A stretch of 64,000 bases of DNA. It comes from Hyphomonadaceae bacterium (GTDB taxonomy: Bacteria > Pseudomonadota > Alphaproteobacteria > Caulobacterales > Aquidulcibacteraceae). The position numbers and the translations under genes were made by a program. The notes below the pieces were generated by a model. That model made no database searches. It was not told the DNA's origin and was given only the letters and a program-made list of their open reading frames with translations. Positions within the stretch are counted from its first letter, which is position 1; every line of letters begins with the position of its first letter. Of this stretch, positions 63,821 through 64,000 are shown piece by piece. The stretch lies in the NCBI GenBank assembly GCA_019636095.1, contig JAHBYF010000002.1, positions 124,001 through 188,000 of the forward strand, in the 5' to 3' direction.

Positions 63821-64000
63821 ATGGAACGGTTCGTGTTCGTATTGGCGATTACGGTTGCCATTATTTTTGGCGTCGGCGCCATGGTTGGCGGTCCGCACTT
63901 CGGATTTCACGGCGACTGGCATGGTGATGGCGGTGGTGATGCGCCTGTAGTTGCCGTCAGTTCCGGCACAATGGCTGCCGAGACGTTCGCCGGGACCGAG
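63821..64000 (+). CDS. Membrane-anchored protein, cut by the right edge
   Basis: Sixty codons are visible, starting MERFVFVLAITVAIIFGVGA, a membrane anchor or signal, followed by a His/Gly/Asp-rich stretch (HFGFHGDWHGDGGGD) that could bind metal and a low-complexity linker. The frame is open at the window end. GGGAG lies about ten bases before the ATG. Function unknown. Confidence 0.6.
   Translation, partial: MERFVFVLAITVAIIFGVGAMVGGPHFGFHGDWHGDGGGDAPVVAVSSGTMAAETFAGTE

Overview
This window reads as a compact, GC-rich (roughly 60-65% by eye) alphaproteobacterial chromosome segment, most likely Caulobacterales or a relative such as Hyphomonadaceae. The main pointers are a PopZ-type polar organizing protein directly upstream of valS, DUF2336 and Hpt phosphotransfer proteins, a tRNA-His with A73 and no G-1 (an alphaproteobacterial signature), TrmFO, and a cobalamin riboswitch in front of a BtuB-type receptor. 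I see no insertion sequence, prophage or CRISPR array.

Layout. 1-7 kb: trmFO (cut by the left edge), two membrane proteins including a MATE exporter, a DUF429-like protein, an MDR oxidoreductase and gltX. 7-13 kb: small envelope or lipoproteins including a lone Poly_export domain, an ECF sigma factor with a membrane partner, a LOG family enzyme and an Atm1-type ABC exporter. About 830 bp follow with no convincing gene but with two clear hairpins. 13.6-18 kb: a zinc-ribbon microprotein, a PYROXD2-like flavoprotein, an NTF2-like protein, a Na+/H+ antiporter and tRNA-Asn and tRNA-Cys. 18-24 kb: a frameshifted extensin-like gene, a Pcm-type methyltransferase, popZ, valS and an SDR. 24-32 kb: a carboxylesterase, a LysE-type exporter, a WD40 plus COG0523 metallochaperone operon, AsmA, a DsbA-like protein, tRNA-Phe and an M48 lipoprotease.

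32-36.4 kb is the most interesting stretch. tRNA-His abuts a TTG-started ATP-grasp ligase of cyanophycin-synthetase type, which overlaps a FolC/Mur-type ligase. A patatin phospholipase and a small protein with two RyR-like repeats and a ribbon-helix-helix-like tail follow. All four genes run on the same strand with very short gaps. I infer two candidate functional pairs: a split amide-ligase pair and a patatin/RyR pair that could be a lipase with its sensor or regulator. Neither function is proven by the sequence.

36-47 kb: flavin amine oxidoreductase, acyl-CoA dehydrogenase, PepSY protein, lytic transglycosylase, S41-type lipoprotein, Lrp/AsnC regulator, class III CoA-transferase, a DUF2336/Hpt signalling group, NAD kinase and a class II aldolase. 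47-53 kb: a secreted protein, an RND adaptor/pump pair, a lipid-anchored cytochrome c and tRNA-Thr. 53-64 kb: a double N-acetylmuramidase with a proline-rich linker, metG, a GNAT enzyme, an rlmB-like methyltransferase with an odd start, tRNA-Tyr and tRNA-Gly, a lipoprotein, dodecin, the riboswitch-controlled btuB-like receptor, tuf with its own terminator, and a gene cut by the right edge.

Genes are packed tightly. Six convergent pairs share four bases of stop codon and three more have zero gap, and several same-strand neighbours overlap by ATGA or GTGA.
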